From NCBI GenBank assembly GCA_963675135.1, contig OY776128.1, positions 68,888,670 through 68,952,669 of the forward strand: 64,000 nucleotides of DNA, in the 5' to 3' direction. Shown piece after piece: positions 44,467-56,199 of this stretch; the first letter of the stretch is position 1; each line of letters opens with the position of its first letter. The position numbers were made by a program, and so were the translations under genes. A model generated the notes under the pieces. The model was not told the DNA's origin and ran no database searches. It saw only the letters and a list, made by a program, of their open reading frames with translations. This DNA comes from Galeopsis tetrahit (lineage: Eukaryota; Streptophyta; Magnoliopsida; Lamiales; Lamiaceae).

Positions 44467-46114
44467 TTAAAATTACAGGAAAATATATTAATTAATAACA
44501 TTCAGTAGTGAGATAATTTTTTCCACATTTTTTCCAATTTGATCATATTTATTTTTTTATTATTGTTTTCTTATCAGTGTTCGTTTTACTTGTAGCAAGG
44601 AATTGATCAAAAAAGATATTTAGTGTCGATTTTGGGATTTTATTTTTTTTTGGAGAATTTTATTTTTTCTCAATTAAACTCATTACCTAAATAGATATAA
44701 ATAGTTATTTTATAATGTTATGCATATATTTGTGAATTTGGATTGATGACATAGGACGTAAATCTAAATAATGTAACACTGGAGATCCTGACCGTTTATT
44801 GATTTGTTTTCATGACTTGCACGTACAGGAGACTAATATTGCATCCTAATGAAGATAAAATTGGAATTGATAGCAAATATGTATCTGTATACTTGGCCAA
44901 TATCAGCTCGGACACAACTAATTCCCTACAACCTGCCTCCAACTGGGAGGTGAATGTTGTCTTCTCCATCTTTCTGTTAAATCAGATTTCAGGGAATTAT
45001 AGTTACTCATTAGGAAGAACACGACGGTTTCAAGCAATGAAGTCGGAATGGGGCATTCCCAAATTCATCTCTAGGAAAATTTTGATGGATCCATCAAATG
45101 GATTCCTAATCGACGATAATTGTGTGTTTGGTGCCGAAGTATTTATCCTAGAGAAGTTAGCAGTTTGTGAATGTCTTTCAGTGAAGAATGTGACACTTAT
45201 TCCATACAAGCGTGATTGGAAGATTTCAAACTTCTCCCAATTGAACTACTGCTGGATTTCTAATGAATTTGAGGTGGAAGGCCTTAAATGGTTTGTCGAT
45301 CATCCCTTAACCTAATAAACCTCGTGAAATCATCTATGTCATTTTCCATACTCTGGATTAATGACACATGGTAAAAAAAAATACTCAATGCATGATATTT
45401 AACACTTAATTACCCGTGTTAATGATCCAAAAGATGGAATAGGAGCAAAACTTGTCACAAACTATCATTTGATTATTTTTTTTCTTTGTGAAAATCAGGA
45501 ATGTTTATCTATGGTGCTCTAAAGGAGAAGATCATGAGAAAGGGCGAGGCGAAAATATATCAGCCTATCTTCGGTTGGTCGATTCCAAAAGGGTGAAAAC
45601 GCGTTTTTCCCTATGCATCAAAGATCAGATCAATAATGAACATAAGAAATATACTTCAGGTAATTTTAATTTCATGGATGCAATTTTTTATTTTTTTTTA
45701 TCGAAAACAATTAGATTATACGTCACGCCTATGTGTTACGATTTCATGCTCTTTAATTAAATGGAAAAAGGGTTGGCCTGCTATGTACTCGAGTGCATGT
45801 TGTGCACCCTAGTCCATGTTGCACTTTTCAGTTTTACTGACTTACACTTTTTGGAAAATGGTGTTGCACTTTTCAATTATTAAACTGTATAATAATATTT
45901 TTAGTCATAGTGACTTACACTTTTTAAGTAATATTGTATTTTACTTTTCAATTTAATAGCATACACTTTTCTTTAGACTAAAGTGCATACTAGATTTTCC
46001 AATGGAAAAATGGAGAAATAACATCCAACAATATGCATGTTTCTTGCAGCATCCCTTTGGTTTGTTCCCTCTGTAAATTCTCGGGGATGGCAAAAATTCA
46101 TGGAGCTTTCTACC

Positions 46115-46640
46115 CAATGACGGAGCCACATAGGGTCCAACGGGGGCAGTGGGCCCCCCACCAATTTTTTTTTTTATGTATATTTCTTCTGTTTTATAAT
46201 TATTTGTATACTTTTTTTTTATTTGAGATGTTTCAAAATTATTTGTACACTCATAATATGTAAATAATCTACAAAATTAATATTCTCACTACATCATTTT
46301 ATTTTTAAAATTGTCACTCATTTTAATCTACATTCTTCCCTACATTTCACTAATTTTTTTTTAACACCTCATTAAATTTCTTTTATACCTCACTAAATCA
46401 CCAAAAATACACCTCACTAAATTCACATTTCTTAAAAAGTGAACTTATCAACGTATTCAAGTCATTACGGGATGGAGGGAATATATTTTAAGTTATACAT
46501 TTGTCTAATAATTTTAACACCGTTTCACCTATTATGAGTTGGAACAATCAAAATTTATAATGAATTAAATATAATATTATTTTATCTTTATAGTAATGTA
46601 AATCGGGCCCCCCAATCTAAAATTCCTGGCTCCGTCACTG
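46115..46640. mobile_element. hAT element in the last MATH exon (526 bp)
   Basis: Ends CAATGACGGAGCCA and TGGCTCCGTCACTG (inverted, one mismatch), flanked by the exact 8-bp duplication tttctacc (46107-46114, 46641-46648). No transposase ORF, so non-autonomous. Removing it with one duplication copy restores an open MATH frame across the junction, direct evidence of insertion into a coding exon. Confidence 0.95.
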
Positions 46641-46729
46641 TTTCTACCCTTGAAGATCCTAAAAATGGATTCATTACCAAAGACTCTTGTCATCTCGAAG
46701 TTGAAATATTCGTTCAAGCCGTTGTCTAA

Positions 46730-47760
46730 AAATTAGATCTAGCTATTACTAATTTTTTTTATTTTGAATTTTGCTTTGCAACTCTGCTAATTCCTACCTC
46801 AAAAAAAAGAAAAAAAGAAAACTCTGCTAATTCCATTTTGGATTAATGTTATTTTCTTACTAATGGTTTCATGTTCTTCATTTCTGATTAATTAAAGATA
46901 AAGTTCGTTACCAATTAACCAACAATTATCGTAACTTAAAAAGTTAAAACATCAACTACTGGAGTATAAAATTAATAAATAAAAAAATTTACCTTGAATT
47001 TGAAGAAGAAAGCTGCAGCACACACCAGAAACGAACGGACGCACGTTACCTAGGATGGGGGCACGTGCCCTCATACAAAATATTCTTAGTTTTTTCCTAT
47101 TATAAAAGTTACTTATCCTTCATCCGTTCCTAAAAAAAAATTCATATTTTCCTCTTTAATTTATCCTTAAAAAAGTTTAGTATCATACCCTTCATTTAAC
47201 TATTTTATTCATTTTATATTTAATAGCCACTTTATATTTTGTTTATAAAATTATCTTTTAACACTCTACTCATTATAAAACACTGTGAACTTGGGATAGA
47301 TTGAATATACATTATTAAAAAAAATATACAAATATGCCTGTAATTCTAATATTATTATTTTTTTCTTATTTTTAAATGCTGTGCAATAACAAATTCAATA
47401 TCTTACCCTTGAAAAAAATTATGAATCCGTCCCTAGATTTTGTCATTTTGATTGTTACACAAACTTTTATCTTCTTTTATCATTTTTTACTAACTTTATA
47501 CTTTCTCCTTCCGGTAAAGCTCTCTGTGTAGATAAAAATATAAGAGAGTAGTTCACCATAAAAGAATGAATAACTTTTATTGGTATGGACGAGAAATGAA
47601 AATTGTAGTTTTCACTGAGATGGGGAAATACCATTTAATACTATTATCATGAAAGTCAAAATAATTGATTAACAAGAGTATACACATTGAAAAACATTGG
47701 CTGGTGGTGTTCATTTGCTGTAAAGAATACGAGTATTTGTTTATGTTATACTACTCCACT
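46730..47760. other. Intergenic region between MATH and GRAS loci
   Basis: No gene. A possible degraded TIR element spans about 47049-47444 (ctaggatgggggcacg ... gaatccgtccctag) without a clear target duplication. Confidence 0.5.
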
Positions 47761-47775
47761 AGATTATCAAATACA

Positions 47776-47776
47776 C

Positions 47777-47804
<28 letters not shown>
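47776..47804. promoter_or_regulatory. (CT)n tract upstream of the GRAS gene
   Basis: About 14 CT units roughly 390 bp before the GRAS start codon. Pyrimidine tracts like this are common near plant transcription starts and 5' leaders. A CAG/GTTAGG junction-like site at about 47970 hints at a leader intron, unproven. Confidence 0.5.
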
Positions 47805-47807
<3 letters not shown>

Positions 47808-48193
47808 ATGCATTCCTCCTCAGTCCTATGTTTCTCCCTCCCCTCTGCAATCTCTAGGGTTTCTTTCTGCCTGTCACATCCCTTTTTTAAGGTTTCTCTC
47901 TGCACATACCACCATCTCGAAATACTCTCTCTCCCTTTTAGCCTATTTGGTGAAGAAAATTGTTGTTCAGGTTAGGAAAATTGATCATTAACTTCCTCAA
48001 TCTCACATATTTTCTACTTTCTGCAATTCAAACTGCCTATGACATTTCAATTCTGTGGAATTACTTACTGCTTTATGTGTTCTTCAGTTACACGATTTCG
48101 TTTGGGATATTTGTGAAATATTCTCGGTGTCAATTGTTTGACTGTTAGAATTTTTGGATATACATTGTTTTGATAAATTCTATTCAGAAATTA

Positions 48194-50347
48194 ATGGATC
48201 CACTTTTTAACGGAATATTGACTTCTTCGACTGGATTTCAATCGGATAATCAATCCACAATTGATTTTTCGATTGGGAAACTGAACAACGGCCCTAGATT
48301 CGAGATTTCGTATCCAGATCAGAAACATGTCGATGGGCATATAAACCAGTTTTCTTCATTCGAAGAAGACAGTTTTGGGGGTTTAGGGTTGCCAATGCCA
48401 GATAATCAGTCCTTATCAAACGGGACTGTTTCTAGCTCCTTCACAGACTATGATGATGATTGCGATTTCTCTGATTCGGTTTTGAGATACATTGATCAGA
48501 TGCTAATGGAAGAGGATATGGAGGAGAAGACTCATATGCTCCAAGAGTCTTTGGATTTTCAGGCCAAAGAGAAATCATTCTACGATGTACTTGGAAAGAA
48601 GTACCCACCATCTCCGCAACAAGAATCCATCATTATTCCTCAATTTGGTGAGATTAATGGAGATGATCTTATTAATCCCTACATCTCAACAACTAGTAGT
48701 AGTGATGGTAGTGGATACCTACTTGATGTAGTCGATCCAAGATGGATTCAGAACCGTCTTGATATGTCTAGATCGTGTGTTAGCTTGAACAGTATTGTCG
48801 ATGGCCTATCGGATTCTCCGATAAGCCCTCTACAAATACGTGATATGTATAGTGAGAATCAATTGGTATGGAATTTCAGAAATGGGGTAGATGAAGCTAG
48901 CAAGTTCCTTCCTAGTGGAAGTAAATTGTCGGTAAATGGATCCGTAGCTCAGTCGAGAGGAAAGAAAAGTCGGGAGGATATAGATTTAGAAGAAGAGAGA
49001 AGTAGCAAATTGCCAGCAGTTTCTGGACAGTCTGATGTTCCAATAGAGGAATTTGATAGTATGTTGATTCACACTTCGAGTGATGGTCAGAAGAGGCTTG
49101 CAGATCATCGAGAAGACCTGAAAAATGCAACGAGCAAAGTCGGGAGAAACGGGCAAACGAAAGGAACAGGTGGTGGGAAGGGCAGGGGTAAGAAACAGAA
49201 CAGGAAAAAAGAAGTGATAGATTTGAGGACCCTTTTGATCAGTTGTGCTCAGGCTGTTGCTGCTGATGATCGTCGCAGTGCCACTGAATTGCTGAGACAG
49301 ATCAGACAGCATTCGACTCCTTATGGCGATGGGAATCAGAGGTTAGCTTATTACTTTGCAGATGGGCTCGAAGCAAGAATGGCTGGAACTGGGAGCCAGA
49401 TACACAAAGCCCTTGTAAACAAGAAAACAACTGCAGCTGATTATTTGAAAGCTTACTATACTTACCTAGCTTCATCCCCATTCAGGAAAATTTCAAATTT
49501 CACCACGAACAAGACGATCATTGTGAAATCAAGAAAATCAAAGAAGCTCCACATTATTGATTTTGGTATCCTTTACGGCTTCCAGTACCCGACTTTAATC
49601 GAACGTATAGCTGCAAGAGAAGGTGGCCCTCCAAAGCTTCGAATAACCGGCATAGACTTTCCACTACCGGGATTCAGACCAGCTGAAAGGATTGAGGAAA
49701 CGGGGCGTAGATTGGCACATTATGCAGAAACATTCAAGGTGCCGTTTGAGTATCATGCTATAGCGCAGAAGTGGGAAACCATTAAAGTGGAGGATCTTAA
49801 GATTGAGAAGGATGAATATTTAGTAGTTAACTGTTTGTATCGTTGTAGGAACTTACTTGATGAGACAGTTGTTGCTGAAAGTGCAAGAAATATGGTTCTT
49901 AGCCTTGTACGGAAAATTAATCCACACATTTTCTTACATGGGATACTGAATGGAGCTTATAGTGCTCCCTTCTTTGTGACTCGTTTTCGGGAGGTTTTGT
50001 TCCACTTTTCAGCCTTGTTTGATATGCTGGAAACGAATGTGCCCCGTGATAAGCCTGAAAGGATGCTGATCGAGAGAGATATATTTGGGAGGGAAGCCTT
50101 GAATGTCATTGCTTGTGAGGGTTGGGAGAGAGTGGAAAGGCCTGAGACGTATAAGCAGTGGCAAGTACGCCATATGAGGGCCGGGTTTATGCAAATACCG
50201 TTTGAAAGACTGATAATGGACCAGGCAATACAGAAGGTGAAAACGTTGTATCATAAGGATTTTGTGATCGATGAAGATAATCAGTGGATGTTGATGGGGT
50301 GGAAAGGCCGGATAATCTACGCTATATCGTGTTGGAAACCTGTTTAA
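48194..50347 (+). CDS. GRAS-family transcription regulator, LISCL (SCL14/SCL33-like)
   Basis: 717 residues in one exon. I use ATG 48194 (MDPLFNGILTSSTGFQSDNQ); an upstream in-frame extension would need a TTG start. The acidic N-terminus has the LISCL-type motif DFSDSVLRYIDQMLMEEDME and YDVLGKKYPPSP. The GRAS domain runs from about residue 340: DLRTLLISCAQAVAADDRR (LHRI), LHIIDFGILYGFQYPTLIER (VHIID, about 452), the LHRII region, VTRFREVLFHFSALFDMLE (PFYRE, about 595), and GWKGRIIYAISCWKP (SAW, about 700). Related proteins act in the nucleus as co-activators of TGA bZIP factors in stress and detoxification genes. Intact; no intron in the CDS, as usual for GRAS. Confidence 0.93.
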   Translation: MDPLFNGILTSSTGFQSDNQSTIDFSIGKLNNGPRFEISYPDQKHVDGHINQFSSFEEDSFGGLGLPMPDNQSLSNGTVSSSFTDYDDDCDFSDSVLRYIDQMLMEEDMEEKTHMLQESLDFQAKEKSFYDVLGKKYPPSPQQESIIIPQFGEINGDDLINPYISTTSSSDGSGYLLDVVDPRWIQNRLDMSRSCVSLNSIVDGLSDSPISPLQIRDMYSENQLVWNFRNGVDEASKFLPSGSKLSVNGSVAQSRGKKSREDIDLEEERSSKLPAVSGQSDVPIEEFDSMLIHTSSDGQKRLADHREDLKNATSKVGRNGQTKGTGGGKGRGKKQNRKKEVIDLRTLLISCAQAVAADDRRSATELLRQIRQHSTPYGDGNQRLAYYFADGLEARMAGTGSQIHKALVNKKTTAADYLKAYYTYLASSPFRKISNFTTNKTIIVKSRKSKKLHIIDFGILYGFQYPTLIERIAAREGGPPKLRITGIDFPLPGFRPAERIEETGRRLAHYAETFKVPFEYHAIAQKWETIKVEDLKIEKDEYLVVNCLYRCRNLLDETVVAESARNMVLSLVRKINPHIFLHGILNGAYSAPFFVTRFREVLFHFSALFDMLETNVPRDKPERMLIERDIFGREALNVIACEGWERVERPETYKQWQVRHMRAGFMQIPFERLIMDQAIQKVKTLYHKDFVIDEDNQWMLMGWKGRIIYAISCWKPV

Positions 50348-50470
50348 TGTTCCAATGTTGCAACATCAATCGGTTTCCTTTAAGGTAGTAATTATGCTCA
50401 AATTCACATTTTATGTATGTTCATGAGGTGAATAAATTTGATGATTTGATGCCACTATGAATGGATTCAT
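50348..50470 (+). terminator. GRAS 3' UTR with polyadenylation-type signal
   Basis: AATAAA lies at about 50430, about 85 bases after the stop codon, followed by AT-rich sequence. The cleavage site is not determined. Confidence 0.45.
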
Positions 50471-50785
50471 TTGTAGGGTAAAGTGAGATTGCAGTGTGTT
50501 GTCATGGCTCTCGTCCCCAAGATACAGGTACTTGTAGACGCTTTTTAACAAATCATCTTTGATTCATGCTAACTTGTTTATGATGATAATTAATGAATCA
50601 ATGAGGAGCATCGTCTGTTTTACCTGATCTGAATGTTCATTCTCATGATTAAAGAGACTGATCATTTTCTTGTAAATGTTCTCGTTAATTATATTCAATA
50701 TACGAGTAGTTCATACTTGAGTTTGTGACTTTTAAAATTTAACCTACAATGGATTGCGGGAGTTGGGATTACTCACGTAATCCAT

Positions 50786-50899
50786 TGTATGTTTGACTTT
50801 GATCATGAAACTTTGGAATTCAAGATATTGACCAAGCCTCTTTGTATGTTTGACTTTGATCATGAAACTTTGGAATTCAAGATATTGAGTAAGCCTTAT
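50786..50899. repeat. 57-bp tandem duplication
   Basis: Two copies of TGTATGTTTGACTTTGATCA... at 50786-50842 and 50843-50899, nearly identical over 57 bp. Downstream of the GRAS gene and apparently non-coding. Confidence 0.9.
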
Positions 50900-51330
50900 T
50901 TTGGAGTATTTTGTTTTGTTTATGTAGTAAGAATGGTGGGCCAAAAACTAGCATATTCCAAACTTTGGAAAGTCGCTTTCTTACATGATCACAAGTTGAA
51001 TGAATAATTAATAAAGCACTAAAATATCGGTTGAATGAATAATTAATAAAACATTAAATGCTAAGCGGGGGGGCCCTTTGAGATTTTTAAAAAAAATTGC
51101 AATAATTATTTTTATTAGATGGTTGTAGATAATTTTACTGAACAATATCAATTTACCAGTTATTCAGTGAAATAACTAACATTGTTTAAAATCATACGGA
51201 GTACATGAATTGTATGTTCCAAAAAAAAAAAAAATCAACCCAAATGACACGGTTTAAAGAGATCGGGAGTAATATGTCGTCTCACATTACGAATTAAGAT
51301 TGTAATATTTTGGAAATGCACAAAAACTTA

Positions 51331-51577
51331 CTCCCTCCGTCCCACTATAAGTTTCCCACTTTCCTTTTATGGATGTACCACTATAAGTTTCCCATTATTT
51401 TCTCTCTCCCAATCACATCACTTACACTTTATCTATTATTTTATTATACTTCATCTCACACTCATCAATTATATTTTCTTCCTCCATCACATCACTTACA
51501 CTTTATCTATTATTTTATCATATTCCTTAATCAAAACACCCCAAAGAAAGGGGAAATTTATACCGGGACGGAGGGAG
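51331..51577. mobile_element. Stowaway MITE (247 bp)
   Basis: CTCCCTCCGTCCC at the left and GGGACGGAGGGAG at the right are exact inverted repeats, flanked by TA on both sides (51329-51330, 51578-51579). This is the classic Tc1/mariner-type Stowaway end and TA target duplication. Confidence 0.95.
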
Positions 51578-51579
51578 TA

Positions 51580-52432
51580 CAAAATATGAATGCTCCCATG
51601 ACGCACTAAATCATTTGCATATTATATGTTGTAAAGATTGGCACTAATAAAAAATCATAGAATCATGTATAGGATAAATGGTGGAGCCCATCACTATAAT
51701 TGACATATTCTTAAAAGTAAGCAACTACAAGATGTTTAAATTAAAAATATAAAAGTGACAGCAAAGGGACATCAAATGAAATGGCTCGACAACTAATATT
51801 GTTTCATTTAATCATTAAAATTATGTCTTGTTGCATATTTAATTTTATAAATATATTTTATCCACTTGACATGATTTAGTTGATTGTGATATCTATACGG
51901 CTATATCACTCAACGCTATAACATAATTAAACTAAAAAAATATTGTTAGTTAGATTTCAAACATTGATTGGCCAAGAATCTTTTAAAAGCTTTCATTGTA
52001 TACTGAGATTTGAAGAAAATTGACAAAGTGGCTCAAATTAAATAAGTCTCGAAAATACATAGTGGTCATGCATGATTTCATGGTAGTGATATACCACCAA
52101 TCTCTTAGGGCAGGTTGATGATAATTCGAATTGTAAAATTTAGAATTTTAAATTTGGATGAATAGTTAGTATATTTGTTTGGGGTTGTACTCTTGTGTAC
52201 CAACATACATGTAACTTATTTTTTGTTTAATATTTGAACTAATACTATACAATATGTGAACTAATACTATATAATATTTGAACTAATACTATACTGTATT
52301 TGAACTAATATTATACCGTATTTATCATAATTCATGAGTAACATTCATAATTGTACTTAGATAAAAACAAGTTACATGTATGTAACCGTTACACACAAGT
52401 ATTTGTCATCTGTTTATGATTGATTGTATAAG
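51580..52432. other. AT-rich intergenic region, no gene seen
   Basis: Contains a short tandem run of 'gaactaatactata' units around 52235-52320; nothing coding. Confidence 0.6.
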
Positions 52433-52676
52433 AGCTGTTATTCGAGCTGAGTCAAGTATTTGAAGTTTGAGTTCGGCTCGATAACATTGACGAGCTAAGA
52501 AATGAGTTCTGCTCGACTCGTTAAAAAGTCTAACAAGCCGAGCTTAACAAGCCTAATGGAATCAAAAGAAAAAAATTTAGATATCGAGCCTAACAAGTCG
52601 AGCTCGAGCCAGCTCTTTAGTAAATCGAGTATTTAACGAGTCGAGCTCACGAGCACCTCAGTTCGTGTAACAGCTT
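52433..52676. mobile_element. TIR-flanked repeat rich in GAGCTCGAG motifs (about 244 bp)
   Basis: The left end AGCTGTTATTCGAGCTGAG and the reverse complement of the right end, AGCTGTTACACGAACTGAG, match at 16 of 19. The inside has many 'cgagctc' and 'taacaag' repeats. The target duplication is unclear (tgtataag versus tatgtaag), so the superfamily is not fixed. Confidence 0.55.
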
Positions 52677-53413
52677 TATGTAAGAGTAAGTACGTATTCT
52701 TAGGAATGAATATGATTGAATTTTGAAATTCAAATTTTAAACTAAAACAAAACGAGAGCCGTATCTCATGTGTAAAAGGATGAATCTCAAATCAAACATA
52801 TCCTTAAGTAGTTATTTAAATATTTAAGTCACGTAACAAAAATAAATAAATTAGTTTGTTATAAAGAGAATCATTTGCCCAATCCAGTCTAAACTTAAGC
52901 AAACTAATATCCTTATGCATCTATTAGTTTTTTTTTATTTTTTAGTCAACCTAGACCATTCATGATTGAAAACTTCCACCCAGTAGATTTTTGTTTATGA
53001 CAATGCAAAATCTATTTCCAAAGCAAGGGCTGTTAATGAAAGGCAACAAATAAAAACTAGAAAATTATCACCTAGTAATATCTTACTTGTACTGCAAAAC
53101 CCTAATTTAAATCACATGATATGCATGTGACAACTATCAAAGATATTCCTTCAAGAATCTATGAAGTGATGAAGCATAACAATCTTTAGAGAATTTCATC
53201 AAAGAAAAGTGCAACTCGCAATTAAAATAGCTTGGAAATGAGTAATAAAGCGAGAAAAAAAAGTTCTGGTAGATATTAAAAAAAATGCAAACTCACATAT
53301 ATGATATGCTGGTATAGTATTGTAGAGAGCAGAATTTGTGGATATCCAGCTTTAATATCTCTTATACAAGAACAACTCTTGACACCGACACTGGATCCAG
53401 ACGTGCTCCTTGA
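52677..53413. other. Intergenic region and 3' flank of the Rossmann gene
   Basis: No gene seen. Holds the 3' UTR of the minus-strand gene that ends at 53414. Confidence 0.6.
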
Positions 53414-55970
53414 TTAGAAAGGAGTAGAGATTTGGGAAAATAGCGCCTTAAAATCCTTCGTTGGTGTACCGGTTCCCTCTGGCTTTGAGGCAAGATCATA
53501 CGCTTTAAATCTTGCCTCCTCGAATTTTAGTGCCTGATAAGTTTATCTCGTCAAGAAAAGCTTTGAAGCTATACAGAAATATACATGCAGGTGTATACAA
53601 TGAAAACATGTTAGGTACGCACCTGAATGCAGGTTTCTGCGACATCAGGCCTTGCAATTGTTCGTGTTTCTGTCTCAAGAAGTTCGTCATTCTTTCCAAC
53701 GAGTAGCTCCCTTATGCCTCCTTCTTTATCTTGCAAGCCTCCAGCTCTATACCAACAAATGACTCAGACGAAAAGATAAATGCAAGAGTATGAACATTAA
53801 GGCAAAATGTTTTTTGTCCCGCAAGTTTGCCCAATTACTGACCCGTGGTAGCCGGTCAAAGGACTAAAACATTTGAAAGTTAATAAGATGAAATTCAATT
53901 CGGGGATCAGCCAATCTTTTATGGGTTTTGAAAGCAAAAAGTACGACATACCGTATTATGGTGTATGGTATTCCTGAATCAGCCAAGTATTGCTCAGCCT
54001 TTCTCTTCCAAACCTGTAATCCAAATTCCATTTTCGATTAATATTTTGATGAAACACAAAGAGTACATTAGGTCAAGCGAACGAAACACCAATATATGAT
54101 CAAGTTAACTGGGACGAACCAAGATATTTCCGTTTCCAATGTTGTTCAACGGGTTGTTTATATTTGTTCCTCCCATTGATCCAACCAACACAATTTGCTT
54201 CACTCCAGAAGCCTTAGCTGTTAATCAGAATTTTGAGAATAATACAGGCAGCAACAATTAAGGGAAAGTAGTTTTTTTTATCCCTATTTTGGTTTCAGTC
54301 ATGTCGACATTCGCGAAATGAAAATAACCCCGTAACTTCCAATATTTTACATAACCGGTTGTAGGAGATGAAACATCACATTGACGCCGACGTGACAGAG
54401 TTTGATTTGTCTAGTGGCAAAGTCAAGTTGGTCAACTGGATGTTTGATGTTTCACCCCTTACAGCAGGTCACAGACCAAAATGTCAAAAATTGAAAATTA
54501 GAGGACTATTTTCAATTCGTGAAAGTCGACAGGACTAAAATAATAAGGGTAACTTACAGTACTAAAATCAGAATAATGTGTAACCTCAGTAAGGATAGAT
54601 CCTCACCGGCATCTATTTGGTTCTTTTGCCCAATCCAGTCAACCTAGAAACAAATAAACGAGATCAGGCATGTCAAACAAAAAGGACCTGAAACACGAGC
54701 AACGAGTAACAAGAAAAACCTGTTCAGGGGATGCTCCATCTTCGAAATAGAATTCAGGCCGTCCACCTTGAGACGGGTCAAATCCAGGTTTCATCTTCGG
54801 GACAGCACTTGTGAGGATTATAAGAGCATCTATACCTTGAATTGCTGATTTTATGCTCTCAGCATCCCTTATATCTGCGACATATACATCGTCTTCTCCA
54901 CCAATCTTTTCCTTGCTCTCCGGGGTTCTTACCAAACCCCGAGCAGTATACTCATCTGATCTCTCCTTCAATTTCTTGTAAACAATTTGGCCTGTAATAA
55001 CCAAACAATGCATAAGAGGGAAGAATCATACTATCAAGTGAACATCTTAAGATGATGAGCACCTAGATTAGAGAAACTAATCTTGTAGTGTTCACCTAAG
55101 AATGGGAGAATTATTATTTTTAGGCCCGTAACTTAAGGGGTTGCAAATTCAGGACATTAACTTTTTATGGACCTACAAATGTACGACAATTTTTTCAATT
55201 TAAGCAAATGTAGACCTAATTGGCACGAATTCACCCAAAAATCGCACACGAGTCTCTCTTGTTGGGACTGAAAATTGGGCTTTGATCTCTGTAAATTAAG
55301 GACAATAGGTTTTAATTTATGTAAATGTAGGTCAAATTACTGTCCTACGTTTGCAGACCAGTAAGCATAATGCACTTAATTTGCAACACCCAAAGTTATG
55401 GTCCTAAAAAATATTTTTCCATCTAAGAATCAAGAATGTGAGAACATTTACATCTTTTTTTCAATCCATCCTTCTTCTTACGGAATGAACAGATAATAGC
55501 TCTGTTCATTCCTTAATTCTGCTTCTGAAGGACTAATTTGTTAACAATAACTCATATCCTTAATCCTAAATTGCCAAATTGGTAAATTTTCGTGAATCAA
55601 ACCAATAGTTTAGCTCTAGTGCTCACAGTTTTCAAACAATATACCATAAAACCCTCAAATTCTTGCATAATACTCTAGAATAATAAATACCCAAATTGGT
55701 TTCATCATCCAAACAGAGCCTTAAACACCAGAAATAAATCAATTGAAAAATGTCGATACGAACTACAGAATTTGTAATGAGAGAGAGAGAAGAAGATTAA
55801 TGTTTACCGGTTCTACCACCGGCTCCGGTAACAAGAACAGTGGTCGACACGGCGACCACCGAAATCCTCCTAGTAATTTTGGGTTTTCCATGAGGGTAAA
55901 TTGGGAATGCGGTAGATTTGGACAAGTGTGGAAATGAAATGGTGAATCTGTTGAGTAAAGTCGACGGCAT
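53414..55970 (-). CDS. Chloroplast NAD(P)-binding Rossmann-fold protein (At2g37660-like)
   Basis: Seven exons with canonical GT-AG junctions and matching phases: 55970-55808, 54991-54720, 54644-54608, 54217-54120, 54013-53952, 53746-53623, 53533-53414; 291 residues, no breaks. The first about 40 residues are Ser/Thr/Arg-rich like a transit peptide. Then VLVTGAGGRTG (dinucleotide-binding loop), YVADIRDAESI, IDALIILTSAVPKMKPGFDP, GVKQIVLVGSMGGTNINNP, RKAEQYLADSGIPYTIIR, TRTIARPDVAE and KPEGTGTPTKDFKALF follow. Atypical SDR/NmrA-like family; the substrate is uncertain. An in-frame ATG at 56093 would add 41 residues; I prefer 55970 because the transit-like sequence starts there. Confidence 0.95.
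54271..54556. mobile_element. TIR element in intron 3 of the Rossmann gene
   Basis: The left side reads ATCCCTATTTTGGTTTCAGT then CATGTCGACATTCGCGAAAT. The reverse complement of the right side (TTATTTTAGTCCTGTCGACT, TTCACGAATTGAAAATA) pairs with it over some 45 bases, imperfectly. No coding content. The exact edges and target duplication are not resolved; long TIRs suggest a Mutator-like MITE. Confidence 0.55.
55112..55415. mobile_element. TIR element in intron 1 of the Rossmann gene
   Basis: The left TTTTTAGGCCCGTAACTTAA and the reverse complement of the right, TTTTTAGGACCATAACTTTG, pair over about 30 bases including TGCAAATT. The inside is non-coding. Target duplication not clear. Confidence 0.6.
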
Positions 55971-56199
55971 TGCTGCAACTCCGTTTAGTAGTATGGATTT
56001 CTGTCCATCCGGCGGTAGCCGGAAACAAATTATCGAACAATGGAAAAAATGGTGTGTCACTGTGTTACTGATTTTCTTATCCAAGTCAATCACCTTATCT
56101 TTGTTTCTTTGGATTAAGAATTTCGTTTTCCTTTTCTTTTTGAGGATGTTAGAGCAAATACAAAAAAGGATAAATATTATTTTCCTTTAAAAATTATTA

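Larger units (their letters stand above)
38020..46729 (+). pseudogene. MATH (TRAF-like) domain gene, disrupted by two transposons
   Basis: Exon model: 38020-38044, 38140-38280, 44829-45290, 45499-45659 and 46050 onward to the old stop at 46727-46729. Exons 1-2 encode MTNKRKAD, then APPTHFLLKIESFSLLSKNG, the start of a MATH domain. Exon 3 holds RLILHPNEDK, VYLANIS, FVDHPLT-side motifs and a second MATH start (WKISNFSQL). Exon 4 encodes VYLWCSKGEDHEKGRGENIS, and exon 5 GWQKFMELSTLE. Phases agree at introns 1, 3 and 4, but exon 2 (phase 1) and exon 3 (phase 2) do not join in frame with canonical sites. Intron 2 is 6.5 kb because of a chromovirus. A hAT element splits exon 5 and adds a stop at 46118-46120, losing about 30 residues. 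Confidence 0.75.

Noticed and set aside
44829..45315. Stand-alone single-exon MATH gene
   Set aside because: The frame has no proper N-terminus, a splice acceptor precedes it, and matching MATH exons lie on both sides, so it is an internal exon.
47049..47444. Third large hAT-like element
   Set aside because: The ends ctaggatgggggcacg and gaatccgtccctag are only roughly inverted and I find no 8-bp duplication.
48170..48193. In-frame extension of the GRAS protein (eight codons)
   Set aside because: It would start at TTG; the first ATG in frame is 48194 and gives a normal LISCL N-terminus.
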